Source of the DNA: Gammaproteobacteria bacterium
Lineage (GTDB): Bacteria; Pseudomonadota; Gammaproteobacteria; Pseudomonadales; Pseudohongiellaceae
Assembly (NCBI GenBank): GCA_030831125.1
Contig: JAURLQ010000171.1
Coordinates: forward strand, 1 to 41,210
Length of the DNA: 41,210 bases
Direction of reading: 5' to 3'
Every line of letters starts with the position of its first letter. Within the stretch, counting starts at the first letter, position 1. Of this stretch, positions 1 to 6,960 are shown in pieces. The notes below the pieces were generated by a model. It worked only from the letters and a program-made list of their open reading frames with translations, was not told the origin of the DNA and ran no database searches. The position numbers and the translations under genes are program-made.

Positions 1-1
1 G

Positions 2-952
2 GCAGTGGACGACCTCATTGATGCGGAAGCAGTATGCGACAAGCTGGGGATCATGCTGCACACCACCAATTTTTCTGCGCAGTACTGGGACCGCGTATTC
101 GAACATTTCCTGGCTGAATACAAGGCTGGTCGCACGCCCAACCCTGACATTTTGTGCAATCGTGAAATCAAGTTTCGTGCCTTTCTTGATCATGCCATTG
201 ATCTTGGTGCTGACTGCATAGCCACCGGACATTATGCCCGGACAGAACAGCGGGATAACAGCACGCTGCTACTCAAGGGCCGTGATAACAACAAGGACCA
301 GAGTTATTTCCTGAGTGCTGTACATGAAGACAAACTGCGACACACGCTGTTTCCACTGGGCGACGTGGAAAAAGCACAGGTGCGGGAACGTGCAGCCCGG
401 GCAGGCCTTATTACCCATGAAAAGAAAGACAGTACCGGCATCTGCTTTATAGGAGAGCGACGCTTCAGGGATTTCCTGCAACGCTATATTCCTACACAAC
501 CGGGCAATATAGAAACACCGCAAGGCAAAATACTGGGACAACATGGTGGCCTGATGTATCACACCTATGGTCAACGTCAGGGATTGGGCATTGGCGGCGT
601 AGCCGGCGCTGATGAAGAACCCTGGTATGTTGCCGACAAGGATCTTGATCGCAATGTGCTGATTGTTGTACAGGGTAACGATCACCCCCTGCTCTATACC
701 AACAGCCTGACTACCGGTCCTATCATCTGGATCAATGAAATACACAGCACACTGCCACTGCGCTGCAGGGCCAAGACCCGATATCGCCAGCCGGACCAGG
801 ACTGCACAGTCATACAAACAGAAACAGACAAATGCACTGTTGTGTTTGACAAGCCGCAACGAGCTGTTACTCCCGGGCAGCAACTGGTCCTGTATGATGG
901 TGACATCTGCCTGGGCGGGGCAGTAATTGTGAGTCGAATCGGGGAAAACTGA
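2..952 (+). CDS. mnmA: tRNA-specific 2-thiouridylase MnmA (5' end outside window)
   Basis: MnmA uses ATP and a persulfide sulfur to 2-thiolate the wobble uridine (U34) of the Lys, Glu and Gln tRNAs in the cytoplasm. The reading frame is open to the first base of the window, so the PP-loop ATP-binding segment and roughly the first 50 residues are missing; the GTG at 5 is not the true start. Both catalytic cysteines are visible: one in NPDILCN (residue 51 counting from the GTG) and the persulfide cysteine in [11 protein letters not shown] (residue 147). The family motifs ATGHYAR and KDQSYFL are also present. The C-terminal beta-barrel part ends normally at TGA. hflD begins 2 bases later, the conserved mnmA-hflD arrangement, so the two are probably co-transcribed. 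Confidence 0.97.
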   Translation, partial: AVDDLIDAEAVCDKLGIMLHTTNFSAQYWDRVFEHFLAEYKAGRTPNPDILCNREIKFRAFLDHAIDLGADCIATGHYARTEQRDNSTLLLKGRDNNKDQSYFLSAVHEDKLRHTLFPLGDVEKAQVRERAARAGLITHEKKDSTGICFIGERRFRDFLQRYIPTQPGNIETPQGKILGQHGGLMYHTYGQRQGLGIGGVAGADEEPWYVADKDLDRNVLIVVQGNDHPLLYTNSLTTGPIIWINEIHSTLPLRCRAKTRYRQPDQDCTVIQTETDKCTVVFDKPQRAVTPGQQLVLYDGDICLGGAVIVSRIGEN

Positions 953-954
953 AC

Positions 955-1581
955 ATGGCAGTCAATTCCAGACAAACACTGTCACTTGCCGGTGTTGCGC
1001 AGGCAGCATTCCTGGTAAACCAGCTTGCGCAGTATGGTCTTGCTGCGCAGGACAAACAGCTCACCATGGTAAACAGCCTGTTTCTGACCACACCGAAAAC
1101 AGCAGAAGAAGTGTATGGCAGCAAGGCGCAATTGAAACTGGGACTTGAACTGCTGTCTGAATTACTCAGTGGTGATACCACCATGTTCACCAACAACGAA
1201 ATTATGCGTTATGTGCTGAGCCTGCTGCACTTGCAGCAAAAGTTGAGTGCTGATTCCGACATGCTGAACACGATTGGTACGCGAATTGAAATTCTGGGCA
1301 GCCATTACACCAGCCGTAATGCAGACAATCTGGTTGAAATAATCACCGAACTGGCACGTTTGTACCAGGAAACCATCAGCAGGTTGCCTTTTCGCATACA
1401 GGTAAGGGGTGACATGAAGTTTCTGCAAAGTGAAGAAGTGGCGTGCCGCATTCGCACCATGCTTTTTGCCGGCATTCGCTCAGCCGTGCTGTGGCGGCAG
1501 AGTGGCGGCAAACGCTGGCATCTGATGTTCAACAGAAAAGGACTGTTGCAGGAAACCCGGAAAATGCTGCAACAGTTGTGA
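955..1581 (+). CDS. hflD: High frequency lysogenization protein HflD homolog
   Basis: This 208-residue protein matches the HflD family in length (about 210) and in its helical, Leu-rich character with the N-terminal LAGVAQAAFLVNQLA segment. In E. coli HflD is a membrane-associated protein that binds phage lambda CII and affects the lysogeny decision; its role outside phage infection is unclear. It starts 2 bases after mnmA stops and is surely in the same transcript. In many gammaproteobacteria purB follows directly; here a vapBC pair on the opposite strand follows 31 bases downstream, so the usual hflD-purB linkage is broken. No frameshift or truncation is seen. Confidence 0.93.
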   Translation: MAVNSRQTLSLAGVAQAAFLVNQLAQYGLAAQDKQLTMVNSLFLTTPKTAEEVYGSKAQLKLGLELLSELLSGDTTMFTNNEIMRYVLSLLHLQQKLSADSDMLNTIGTRIEILGSHYTSRNADNLVEIITELARLYQETISRLPFRIQVRGDMKFLQSEEVACRIRTMLFAGIRSAVLWRQSGGKRWHLMFNRKGLLQETRKMLQQL

Positions 1582-1612
1582 CACACACAACAGCATGCCG
1601 CACTGAAAGTAA

Positions 1613-2038
1613 TCAGGACCGGATGTCGCTCTCATGCCATGGATAGACATCCAGGGCATCAATGCCCTCAAAAGTTTGTGCGTGGCTGCTGAGCAACCTG
1701 GCCTGCAGACTGACCGCATGCGCGGCGATCATCACATCATTCATGTTCAGGCGCCTCCCTTCGCTCATGATTTTGCGCTGTAGTGTGGTGTAACAATCCA
1801 CCGCAGCACTGTCCCATGACACCACTGCATCCAGACGATCACAGAAACGCTCTACCAGCTGCATATGCCGTTCCTGTTCGCTGGTGAGCAGCGCCGCTGC
1901 CACCAGTTCCGCATAGGTGATGGCAGAGATGACGATTTCGTCACTGTCGGCTGACCAGGTTTGCAACTGACTGAGCAGACTTTTGGGTTGTTGTTTGAGA
2001 ATGACCCGGCAGATTTCAGTACCCAGCATGATGATCAT
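1613..2038 (-). CDS. vapC: VapC-like PIN-domain toxin, active site probably degraded
   Basis: VapC toxins are PIN-domain RNases that usually cleave tRNA or rRNA and are neutralised by VapB. The fold is recognisable: ITYAELVAA carries the second acidic residue (Glu) and NMNDVMIAAHA carries the third (Asp). However, the N-terminal motif, normally MLDTNIC, reads MLGTEIC, so the first metal-binding Asp is Gly (codon GGT, one base from GAT) and the Asn is Glu. The C-terminal motif, usually TNN or TDN, reads SSHAQTF. The frame is otherwise intact at 141 residues, close to the family length. Translation may begin at 2038 or at the third Met codon at 2029. The gene lies 10 bases after vapB. I infer a weakly active or inactive toxin that still may bind VapB. 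Confidence 0.88.
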   Translation of the reverse strand: MIIMLGTEICRVILKQQPKSLLSQLQTWSADSDEIVISAITYAELVAAALLTSEQERHMQLVERFCDRLDAVVSWDSAAVDCYTTLQRKIMSEGRRLNMNDVMIAAHAVSLQARLLSSHAQTFEGIDALDVYPWHESDIRS

Positions 2039-2048
2039 GGCATGCTCC

Positions 2049-2264
2049 TCATGATTTCATCAGGCGGTGACGCACCACCATGAAGTCATCGTCACCGGGG
2101 ACTTCATCGGCAAATGATTCCCATGTGCTGCGGGCCGGTGTCAGTACCAGACTGTTGCCTTCCTTGCGGATGGCAACGGCATCCACTCCCTTGAAGGCAA
2201 ATTCCTTGGGTATACGCACCGCCTGGCTGCGCCCGTTGATAAACAGTTTGGCCTTCACTGACAT
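2049..2264 (-). CDS. vapB: VapB-type antitoxin (AbrB/SpoVT fold)
   Basis: This 71-residue protein has the SpoVT/AbrB swapped-hairpin signature of VapB antitoxins: AKLFINGRSQAVRIPKEF near the N-terminus, followed by a C-terminal tail that should wrap the VapC active site (FADEVPGDDDFM). It is the first gene of the pair and would also act as DNA-binding autorepressor. A good ribosome site (AGGGAGAAA) precedes the ATG. A 12-base perfect palindrome 70 bases upstream is the likely operator. The module sits directly downstream of hflD in opposite orientation, the first element of the accessory block that separates hflD from purB. Confidence 0.92.
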   Translation of the reverse strand: MSVKAKLFINGRSQAVRIPKEFAFKGVDAVAIRKEGNSLVLTPARSTWESFADEVPGDDDFMVVRHRLMKS

Positions 2265-2333
2265 GAGATTTTTCTCCCTGTTTGAGGCTTGAAGACCGAG
2301 AGTATGTCAAAGAAGCATGCTCAGGCATAGACC

Positions 2334-2345
2334 TGGTATATACCA
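2334..2345 (-). promoter_or_regulatory. Palindrome upstream of vapBC, possible operator
   Basis: TGGTATATACCA is a perfect 12-base palindrome upstream of vapB. Its TATATA core could double as a -10 element for the minus-strand vapBC transcript, which would give a leader of about 65 bases. AbrB-type antitoxins commonly bind short palindromes over their own promoter. The sequence is directly seen; its function is inferred. Confidence 0.4.
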
Positions 2346-2503
2346 TCAATGCTCACCATGACTTGCCAGTGTGATTCTCTTCGAGCGCAACATCTCCAGG
2401 ATGGAATGCCATCATGAAGCAATTATTGACTGCTTCTGGATTTTTTTCAGTAAAATCATGCACAACTGCGAGACCGGCCGGTTCGGAAATGCCCTCCTCA
2501 GCC

Positions 2504-2531
2504 TTGTCAGAGACTCTGCAGCCTGTATAAT
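2504..2531 (+). promoter_or_regulatory. Sigma-70-type promoter of the LigM-like gene
   Basis: TTGTCA (2504-2509) and a perfect TATAAT (2526-2531) are separated by 16 bases. Transcription would start near 2538, leaving a leader of about 77 bases that ends in an AGGAG ribosome site 8 bases before the ATG at 2615. With the terminator at 4057-4082 it makes the gene a one-gene unit. Confidence 0.7.
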
Positions 2532-2614
2532 GCGCGCTTCGCAAAAACCATGAATTTCGAATAGCGAAAAAAAATTCCTTCAAACACCCTGCATCAAAGA
2601 ACAGGAGTTTATTA

Positions 2615-4018
2615 ATGAGCAATAACAACCTCTCCAGCGCAATTGCTGCGGCAGGCAATGCAGTGAAGCTGCTGCGTAATAACCAGTGCGGCATCTATGT
2701 TTATCCTGTGGTTGCACCTGAATTCTCCAACTGGCGTACCGAGCAAATGGCCTGGAGAAATTCCGCGGTACTGTTCGACCAGACCCATCACATGGACGAA
2801 CTGACTGTAGAAGGTCCTGACGCTGAAAAATTCCTGAGCTATGTAGGCATCAACAGTTTTGCCAACTTCAAGCTTAACGTGGCCAAGCACTTTGTGCCTG
2901 TCACCCCTGCAGGTCACGTTATTGGCGACATGATCATTTTCCGTGAAACTGAAGACAAATTCGTGCTGGTGGGTCGTGCCCCTACAGCCAACTGGGTATT
3001 GTTCCAGGCTTCCTATGGCCAGTGGAACGTGCGACTGAAACATGATCCCCGCTCCGACAGCCGCCCGGATGGCAAAGCGATCTATCGCGGTCATTACCGC
3101 TTCCAGATCCAGGGTCCAGATGCCGGCAAGATCTTTGAAAAAATGCATGGCGGTCCGATTCCTGAAGTGAAATTCTTCCACGTTGACTGGATCAACGTAG
3201 GCAACCGTCGTGTGCAGGCACTGCGCCATGGCATGGCCGGTGCACCAGGTCTTGAAATCTGGGGCCCCTATGCAGACAAACACTACATACAGTCAACAAT
3301 CGTCGAAGCTGCCAAGGCTGCAGGTGTTGACATGAAACTGGTTGGCAGCCGCGCCTATTCATCCAACACACTGGAATCAGGCTGGATACCATCCCCGCTG
3401 CCAGGCATCTATACCGGTGACGGCATGCTGGCCGCCTACCGCGACTGGCTGGGTGCTGACAGTTACGAAGCCACCGGCTCCATCGGTGGTTCACTGGACA
3501 GCGACAACATTGAAGACTATTACGTAACCCCTTACGAACTGGGTTACGACTTCTACATTGGCTGGAAGAAAGACGACTTCATTGGCAAGGCGGCCCTGGA
3601 AAAAATGAAAGCCGAAGGGGGCCAGCGCAAGAAAGTCACTATTGAGTGGAATCGTGAAGACGTGCTCAAGGTTATCGAATCCTGCTTCATGGAAGGTAAA
3701 GCGTACAAGTGGATCGACTTCCCGCAGCCGAACTATGCATCCAGCAACGCTGACATTCTGGAAAAAGACGGCAAAACCGTGGGCATGTCCATGTTCAACG
3801 GCTACAGCTACAACGAGCGCTGCCTGCTTTCTCTGGCAGTGGTTGATGCCGACATCCAGGAAGGCGATGTGCTTACACTCAAATGGGGAGAGCCTGAAAC
3901 TACCGGCAAAACCTCTACCGAAGCACACAAACAGGCTGAAATCCGCGTCAGGGTCGCCCCGACGCCTTATGCCAAGGAAGCTCGTGAGAATTACGCAGAC
4001 TCCTGGCGCAACAAGTAA
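2615..4018 (+). CDS. LigM/DesA-type tetrahydrofolate-dependent O-demethylase-like (GcvT family)
   Basis: This 467-residue protein belongs to the aminomethyltransferase (GcvT) fold. It is closest by eye to the LigM/DesA branch, which transfers the methyl group of vanillate, 3-O-methylgallate or syringate to tetrahydrofolate in Sphingobium. Shared stretches include YVYPVVAPEFSNWRTEQ, SAVLFDQTHHM, VPVTPAGHVIGD, LRHGMAGAPGLEIWGPY, NTLESGWIPSPLPGIYTGD and GYSYNE. The length also agrees (LigM about 470; GcvT about 365). The start is supported by an AGGAG site. The gene has its own promoter and terminator. No folate-recycling gene (metF, ligH) or aromatic pathway gene lies beside it, so the methyl donor is unknown; dimethylsulfoniopropionate demethylases (DmdA) are another, shorter branch and fit less well. 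The codon use looks native and highly expressed. Confidence 0.85.
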   Translation: MSNNNLSSAIAAAGNAVKLLRNNQCGIYVYPVVAPEFSNWRTEQMAWRNSAVLFDQTHHMDELTVEGPDAEKFLSYVGINSFANFKLNVAKHFVPVTPAGHVIGDMIIFRETEDKFVLVGRAPTANWVLFQASYGQWNVRLKHDPRSDSRPDGKAIYRGHYRFQIQGPDAGKIFEKMHGGPIPEVKFFHVDWINVGNRRVQALRHGMAGAPGLEIWGPYADKHYIQSTIVEAAKAAGVDMKLVGSRAYSSNTLESGWIPSPLPGIYTGDGMLAAYRDWLGADSYEATGSIGGSLDSDNIEDYYVTPYELGYDFYIGWKKDDFIGKAALEKMKAEGGQRKKVTIEWNREDVLKVIESCFMEGKAYKWIDFPQPNYASSNADILEKDGKTVGMSMFNGYSYNERCLLSLAVVDADIQEGDVLTLKWGEPETTGKTSTEAHKQAEIRVRVAPTPYAKEARENYADSWRNK

Positions 4019-4056
4019 TCTGACCACCAGCCAAAAGCAGGCAAGACGATAAAGAG

Positions 4057-4082
4057 AAGCGCACCGAGGTGCGCTTTTTTTT
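4057..4082 (+). terminator. Intrinsic terminator of the LigM-like gene
   Basis: An 8-base perfect stem AAGCGCAC / GTGCGCTT with a CGAG loop is followed by a run of T, 38 bases after the stop codon at 4018. Confidence 0.93.
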
Positions 4083-4257
4083 GCCTGGCGTTCTTGCTAT
4101 CTGAATGCAATAAACAGTTACCGGAAACCACCATGAAAGGAAACGCCAATACCCGGCACTTTCTATCTGGTAACAGGCTCGGTTTTATCCTGGCAGGACA
4201 AGCAATATTGAATAAATTCAACGGCCTGCAAATTTGATCCTGGAATTAATAGGAAAA

Positions 4258-4286
4258 TGTAATGACCCAGCACTTTCTGCACAGGT
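4258..4286 (+). repeat. IS3 element, left inverted repeat
   Basis: This end starts TGTAATGACCCAG and continues with CACTTTCTGCACAGGT. It matches the other end over the first 13 bases exactly, and imperfectly after that with one gap. Confidence 0.85.
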
Positions 4287-5107
4287 CAGGCCGCTAATGC
4301 ATAAGTCTCAGCGGGTGTCTTCATCCCCAATGCCTGGTGAGGGCGTCGGGTGTTGTAAAAGCAGATCTAGTCGCTGATAACGCGGCTGGCATTCTGCAAA
4401 CTCTCGAAGCGGTGCCGGTGTACCCACTGCTCCTTCAAGGTCCTGATCACGCGCTCCACCATGCCGTTCTGCTGCGGGCAGTGTGGCGTGATGAACTCCT
4501 GGCGCAAGCCGTAGCTCCTCACCAGGCGCGTATAGTTCCGGCTGGTGAATACCAAACCATTATCCGAGCGCAGCAGGAACGGCTCTTTGACCCGCCCCAG
4601 CGTCCCATAGCGGCAGATCAGTGCCTGTTCCAGTGCAGCCTGCGCGGTTGATGCCTTACCGCTGCGCGACAGATGCCAACCCAGCAACTCGCGGGTATGA
4701 CAGTCGATCACCAGTGCCAACGACAACCAGCCATCGCGGCCACCCCACACTCGGCACAAGTCCGTGGCCCAGCGCTCATCGGGCTTGGTCGCCACCGATG
4801 GCAAGGCCTCGATGCGCGGTCTATGGCCAATTGCCCGCTTACGTACCTGCCAGCCTTTAAGTTGGAAAATGCGCTGCACCGTGTTCTTGTTCATGTCGAG
4901 CAAGCCCGCCACGGTACGATAGCCGAAGGAGGGCTCCTCCTCGATCAGGGCCTTGATCGGAGTGGCCAGCGCTTCCTGCACCTTGGGCGCCGACTTGGTT
5001 GGCCGGTAGTACACCGTACGCCTGGGCACTTCAAACCAGCGGCATAACTGGCTGACACTGACCACAACGCCATCGTCCTTCAGTCCCTGCTGGACACGGG
5101 CGATCAA
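4286..5107 (-). pseudogene. IS3 transposase OrfB, interrupted by nonsense codon
   Basis: OrfB is the catalytic integrase-like subunit of the IS3 transposase. The DDE triad is complete: Asp116 in WATDLCRVW, Asp182 in RSDNG and Glu218 in NGMVERVIRTLKE, with 35 residues between the last two. After residue 246 (RVISD) a TAG at 4367-4369 stands where relatives have a Trp codon. Beyond it the frame continues with the expected ICFYNTRRPHQALG ending and stops at 4286. The start is a TTG overlapping the orfA stop (TTGA). Loss of about 27 C-terminal residues probably weakens or abolishes activity, although all catalytic residues precede the stop. The frame is otherwise undamaged, so the mutation is likely recent. 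Confidence 0.9.
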
Positions 5108-5418
5108 GTCTCGTCCTTGCCCAACAGGGATTCCAGCTTTTTTCGGGCGCGTAACTCCAGCATAGCCTCGCCGTATGCCTCCTGCAGCTTCTTGATCTCG
5201 CGCTCGTACTGCTCGCGCACATCTTCCGGCTTGGCTCTCAGGGCATTCTCCATGCCGGCCTTGGCCTGGTTTACCCAGTCCTCGATCTCGGCTGGTGGCA
5301 GGTCAAACTGGCGGCTGGCTTCGGCCACGGTAGCCTTGCCCTGGATGATGTCCAGAACCAGGGCGGATTTGCGCTTGGCCGTCCAGCGCTTTATGTCTTC
5401 GTCTTGCATGTTGCTCAT
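5104..5418 (-). CDS. IS3-family transposase OrfA (helix-turn-helix)
   Basis: OrfA is the small DNA-binding subunit of IS3-type transposases. The protein has an N-terminal helix-turn-helix region (KRKSALVLDIIQGKATVAEA, then FDLPPAEIEDW) followed by a helical, charged, leucine-zipper-like segment (REQYEREIKKLQEAYGEAML). The ATG at 5418 is chosen because GGAG lies 7 bases upstream; an earlier in-frame ATG at 5433 lacks such a site. Its stop codon overlaps the TTG start of orfB, so OrfB is made either by coupling or by the frameshift usual in this family. The frame is intact. Confidence 0.9.
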   Translation of the reverse strand: MSNMQDEDIKRWTAKRKSALVLDIIQGKATVAEASRQFDLPPAEIEDWVNQAKAGMENALRAKPEDVREQYEREIKKLQEAYGEAMLELRARKKLESLLGKDET

Positions 5419-5446
5419 CGGTATCTCCACCATGTGGGTGAATAAT

Positions 5447-5476
5447 ACCTGAGCAGGAAATCACTGGGTCATTACA
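5447..5476 (-). repeat. IS3 element, right inverted repeat
   Basis: Read on the minus strand this end starts TGTAATGACCCAG and continues TGATTTCCTGCTCAGGT, the counterpart of the repeat at 4258-4286. The orfA start lies about 30 bases inside it. Confidence 0.85.
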
Positions 5477-5496
5477 TGTGTGTGTCAGTTAGATAG

Positions 5497-5556
5497 GAAA
5501 TACATTCAAATCTCTTGAGCGGCAAACCGAGCCGGCTCATTAATAAAATGTTATGT
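5497..5556 (+). other. Possible degenerate attC at the left edge of cassette 1
   Basis: The right half looks like an integron attC. There is a hairpin TGAGCGGC / GCCGGCTCA with one bulged base (5516-5539), then 10 bases later the R'-like core GTTATGT (5550-5556). The left half would begin GAAATAC, lacking the invariant AAC, so the site seems decayed. The R' core itself is supported independently because its complement (ACATAAC) ends the same cassette at 6086-6092. Confidence 0.45.
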
Positions 5557-5590
5557 GTTATTAGCGCTTACCTCTAAGAGATAATATAAA

Positions 5591-6073
5591 TTGAATATAA
5601 GACTTCAAAGATTTGCACTTATAGCTGAAATTATCTCAGCGCTAGCCATAGTTATTTCATTAATTTTTGTTGGCACGCAAGTAAAACAGAGTGCGGTACA
5701 AACTGAACTGAATACTAAAACTATCCAACTTACTATGGCTGGAGCTTATCTTGAAAATATAAATTCAGTTGAACAACTCTTGGTAGCTCATCCAGAATTG
5801 GTAAGTAGTATCGATAAATTACAAAATGGAGAAACTATTTCGAGCGCTGAAAAGATACAACTATCCGTCTATTTGCGTTCAATTTTTCGTATTTGGCAAA
5901 GCGCATTTTACCAGCATGAGTACTCTTCATTGGACCAAAGATTTATGAATCAAGTCGGTGAAACAATATCTGGTCTTATGTTTCTCAATGCTTTCAAAGA
6001 ACATTGGAAGGAGTCTTATAACTCATATGATCCAGAGTTTCAGGAGTATGTAAATAATTTAATCGATGAATAA
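5591..6073 (+). CDS. Hypothetical membrane-anchored protein, integron-cassette gene
   Basis: I do not recognise a family for this 160-residue protein. It begins (TTG start) with a short basic stretch, then one hydrophobic segment at about residues 10-29 (LIAEIISALAIVISLIFVGT), followed by a polar, helical C-terminal part without cysteines. This is a single-pass inner-membrane layout with the bulk probably outside or peripheral. The gene is markedly more AT-rich than the core genes around it, a sign of transfer. It sits in cassette 1: it starts 40 bases after the R' core GTTATGT and stops 12 bases before the R'' core of attC1. That tight fit and the single-gene content are typical of integron cassettes. 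No ribosome site stronger than AAGAG is seen. Confidence 0.75.
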   Translation: MNIRLQRFALIAEIISALAIVISLIFVGTQVKQSAVQTELNTKTIQLTMAGAYLENINSVEQLLVAHPELVSSIDKLQNGETISSAEKIQLSVYLRSIFRIWQSAFYQHEYSSLDQRFMNQVGETISGLMFLNAFKEHWKESYNSYDPEFQEYVNNLIDE

Positions 6074-6085
6074 ATTTTCGGACAC

Positions 6086-6169
6086 ACATAACAAGGCAAA
6101 TCAATACGTACCTGGCGGTACCGGACGCCCTCTGCTTCGCATCGGTCGCCGTTGTTTGCGACGTTATGC
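6086..6169 (+). other. Integron attC recombination site (cassette 1)
   Basis: This 84-base site has R'' ACATAAC (6086-6092) and R' GTTATGC (6163-6169). Inner boxes GCAAATCAA and TTGTTTGC pair with one unpaired T, the extrahelical base that orients integrase on folded attC sites. A central hairpin is formed by GGCG/CGCC and CCG/CGG. Recombination would cut between 6163 and 6164. R'' extended by one base (CACATAAC) is the exact complement of the start of the same cassette (GTTATGTG, 5550). Confidence 0.85.
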
Positions 6170-6196
6170 GCTTTCAGTGTAAGTCGGATCCATCCA

Positions 6197-6237
6197 AATA
6201 GTAACGCTTGACGTTATTAATGAGCGGCGTTACTATT
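6197..6237 (+). promoter_or_regulatory. higBA promoter inside an inverted-repeat operator
   Basis: An 11-base perfect inverted repeat, AATAGTAACGC (6197-6207) and GCGTTACTATT (6227-6237), flanks a promoter with TTGACG (6208-6213) and TACTAT (6231-6236) at the ideal 17-base spacing. The -10 lies within the right arm, so binding of HigA or HigBA would block polymerase. The predicted transcription start falls at about 6243, the A of the higB ATG. Confidence 0.8.
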
Positions 6238-6242
6238 CGGCC

Positions 6243-6521
6243 ATGATCATATCTTTCAAATGCAAGGACACGAAAAAGCTTGCTAGCGGCATGAGGGTCA
6301 GGCGCTTTATTAATTTTGAGCGAATTGCTCTGCGGAAAATTCGCCAGCTTCAGGCAGCAAATCGCCTAGATGACCTGAAAGTTCCGCCCGGCAACATGCT
6401 AGAAGCTTTATCCCATGATCGGAAAGGGCAGCATAGTATTCGCATTAACAAGCAGTTTCGTATCTGCTTTAGATGGACTAAATCTGGTATGGAAGATGTT
6501 GAAATTGTTGATTATCACTAG
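6243..6521 (+). CDS. higB: HigB-type toxin (RelE/ParE superfamily mRNA interferase)
   Basis: HigB toxins are ribosome-dependent mRNA endonucleases. This 92-residue protein has the family layout: MIISFKCKDTKKL at the start, an RRFINFERIALRKIRQL helix, PPGNMLEALSHDRKGQHSIRINKQFRICFRW in the core and an EIVDYH ending. The C-terminal DYH and the RICFRW strand are characteristic. It precedes its antitoxin, the order typical of higBA and opposite to most toxin-antitoxin pairs. There is no ribosome site, and the predicted transcription start coincides with the ATG, so the mRNA may be leaderless. It is the first gene of integron cassette 2. Confidence 0.93.
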   Translation: MIISFKCKDTKKLASGMRVRRFINFERIALRKIRQLQAANRLDDLKVPPGNMLEALSHDRKGQHSIRINKQFRICFRWTKSGMEDVEIVDYH

Positions 6522-6531
6522 GAGGTAGCTT

Positions 6532-6849
6532 ATGCGTAACATAGATCCTGTAACGCCTGGCGAGTTGCTCAAAGAGGAATTCCTTGAGCCGATGGGAATT
6601 ACACAATATAGGTTGGCGAAGGAAATTGGAGTGCCAGCGCAGAGAATTGGAGAAATAATTGCGAGGAACCGTTCCATTACCGCAGATACAGATTTGCGTC
6701 TTTGCCGGTTTTTTGGATTGTCCAATGGCTATTGGCTGCGTGTTCAGGCAGCCTATGACACCGAGATAGCTGAAGCAGCTTTAGCAGAACAACTGAAAAA
6801 TATACGTCCATGGAGTGAGACAAATGCACAATCCGGACAGCGCGCATAA
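6532..6849 (+). CDS. higA: HigA-type antitoxin (XRE-family regulator)
   Basis: This 105-residue HigA/VapI-family protein binds HigB and DNA. It opens with the family signature NIDPVTPGELLKEEFLEPMGI. A Cro/CI helix-turn-helix follows at about residues 25-60 (ITQYRLAKEIGVPAQRIGEI), then FGLSNGYWLRVQAAYD. It has a strong AGGAGGT site 6 bases before ATG and lies 10 bases after higB, so the antitoxin should be translated more strongly than the toxin. Its stop codon TAA is contained in the R'' core of attC2 (GCATAAC), showing how tightly the cassette is packed. Confidence 0.93.
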   Translation: MRNIDPVTPGELLKEEFLEPMGITQYRLAKEIGVPAQRIGEIIARNRSITADTDLRLCRFFGLSNGYWLRVQAAYDTEIAEAALAEQLKNIRPWSETNAQSGQRA

Positions 6850-6945
6850 CAAACTGCTCCAATCGGAACAAAGCCCTCTGTCATGCCCTTTGCTTGCGCA
6901 AAGATCTCGCCAGCGGGCTTTTTCCGTTAAACAAGGACGTTACCT
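6844..6945 (+). other. Integron attC recombination site (cassette 2)
   Basis: R'' is GCATAAC (6844-6850). Extended to GCGCATAAC it is the exact complement of the nine bases GTTATGCGC (6163-6171) that start cassette 2. The R'-like core belonging to the next cassette is GTTACCT (6939-6945). The centre folds through CGGAACAAAGCCC (6865-6877) and GGGCTTTTTCCG (6915-6926) with one bulged base. Cutting would fall between 6939 and 6940. The inner L boxes pair less well than in attC1. Confidence 0.8.
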
Positions 6946-6960
6946 ACCTCGAGTCCCGCT

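Larger units (their letters stand above)
2265..2614. other. Divergent intergenic region, vapBC / O-demethylase-like gene
   Basis: This 350-base gap between the divergent vapB and the LigM-like gene contains no credible coding sequence. It holds the palindrome upstream of vapB at 2334-2345 and a strong promoter-like sequence for the downstream gene at 2504-2531. The 77-base leader after that promoter contains short TTCGC/GCGAA complementary stretches and an A-rich tract, which are too weak to call a riboswitch. Confidence 0.5.
4258..5476 (-). mobile_element. IS3-family insertion sequence, about 1.22 kb
   Basis: The element is bounded by related terminal inverted repeats that begin TGTAATGACCCAG at both ends, and it carries orfA and orfB on the minus strand. 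The length of about 1219 bp is normal for the family. orfB is interrupted by an in-frame TAG near its 3' end. The flanking bases (GAAAA on the left, TGTGT on the right) do not form a target duplication. This suggests an old insertion, an adjacent deletion or recombination between two copies. The element sits immediately left of the integron-type cassettes. Confidence 0.93.

Noticed and set aside
2371-2553. A 60-codon open frame between vapB and the LigM-like gene
   Set aside because: It overlaps the strong TATAAT promoter, has no ribosome site and no recognisable features.
2612-3283. A 223-codon open frame opposite the LigM-like gene
   Set aside because: It lies antisense to a gene with strong family motifs and has no recognisable protein features or ribosome site.
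4114-4174. GTTACC and GGTAAC cores left of the IS, as if a tiny integron cassette
   Set aside because: The segment is only about 55 bases with no gene, the inner attC boxes do not pair, and the match is short enough for chance.
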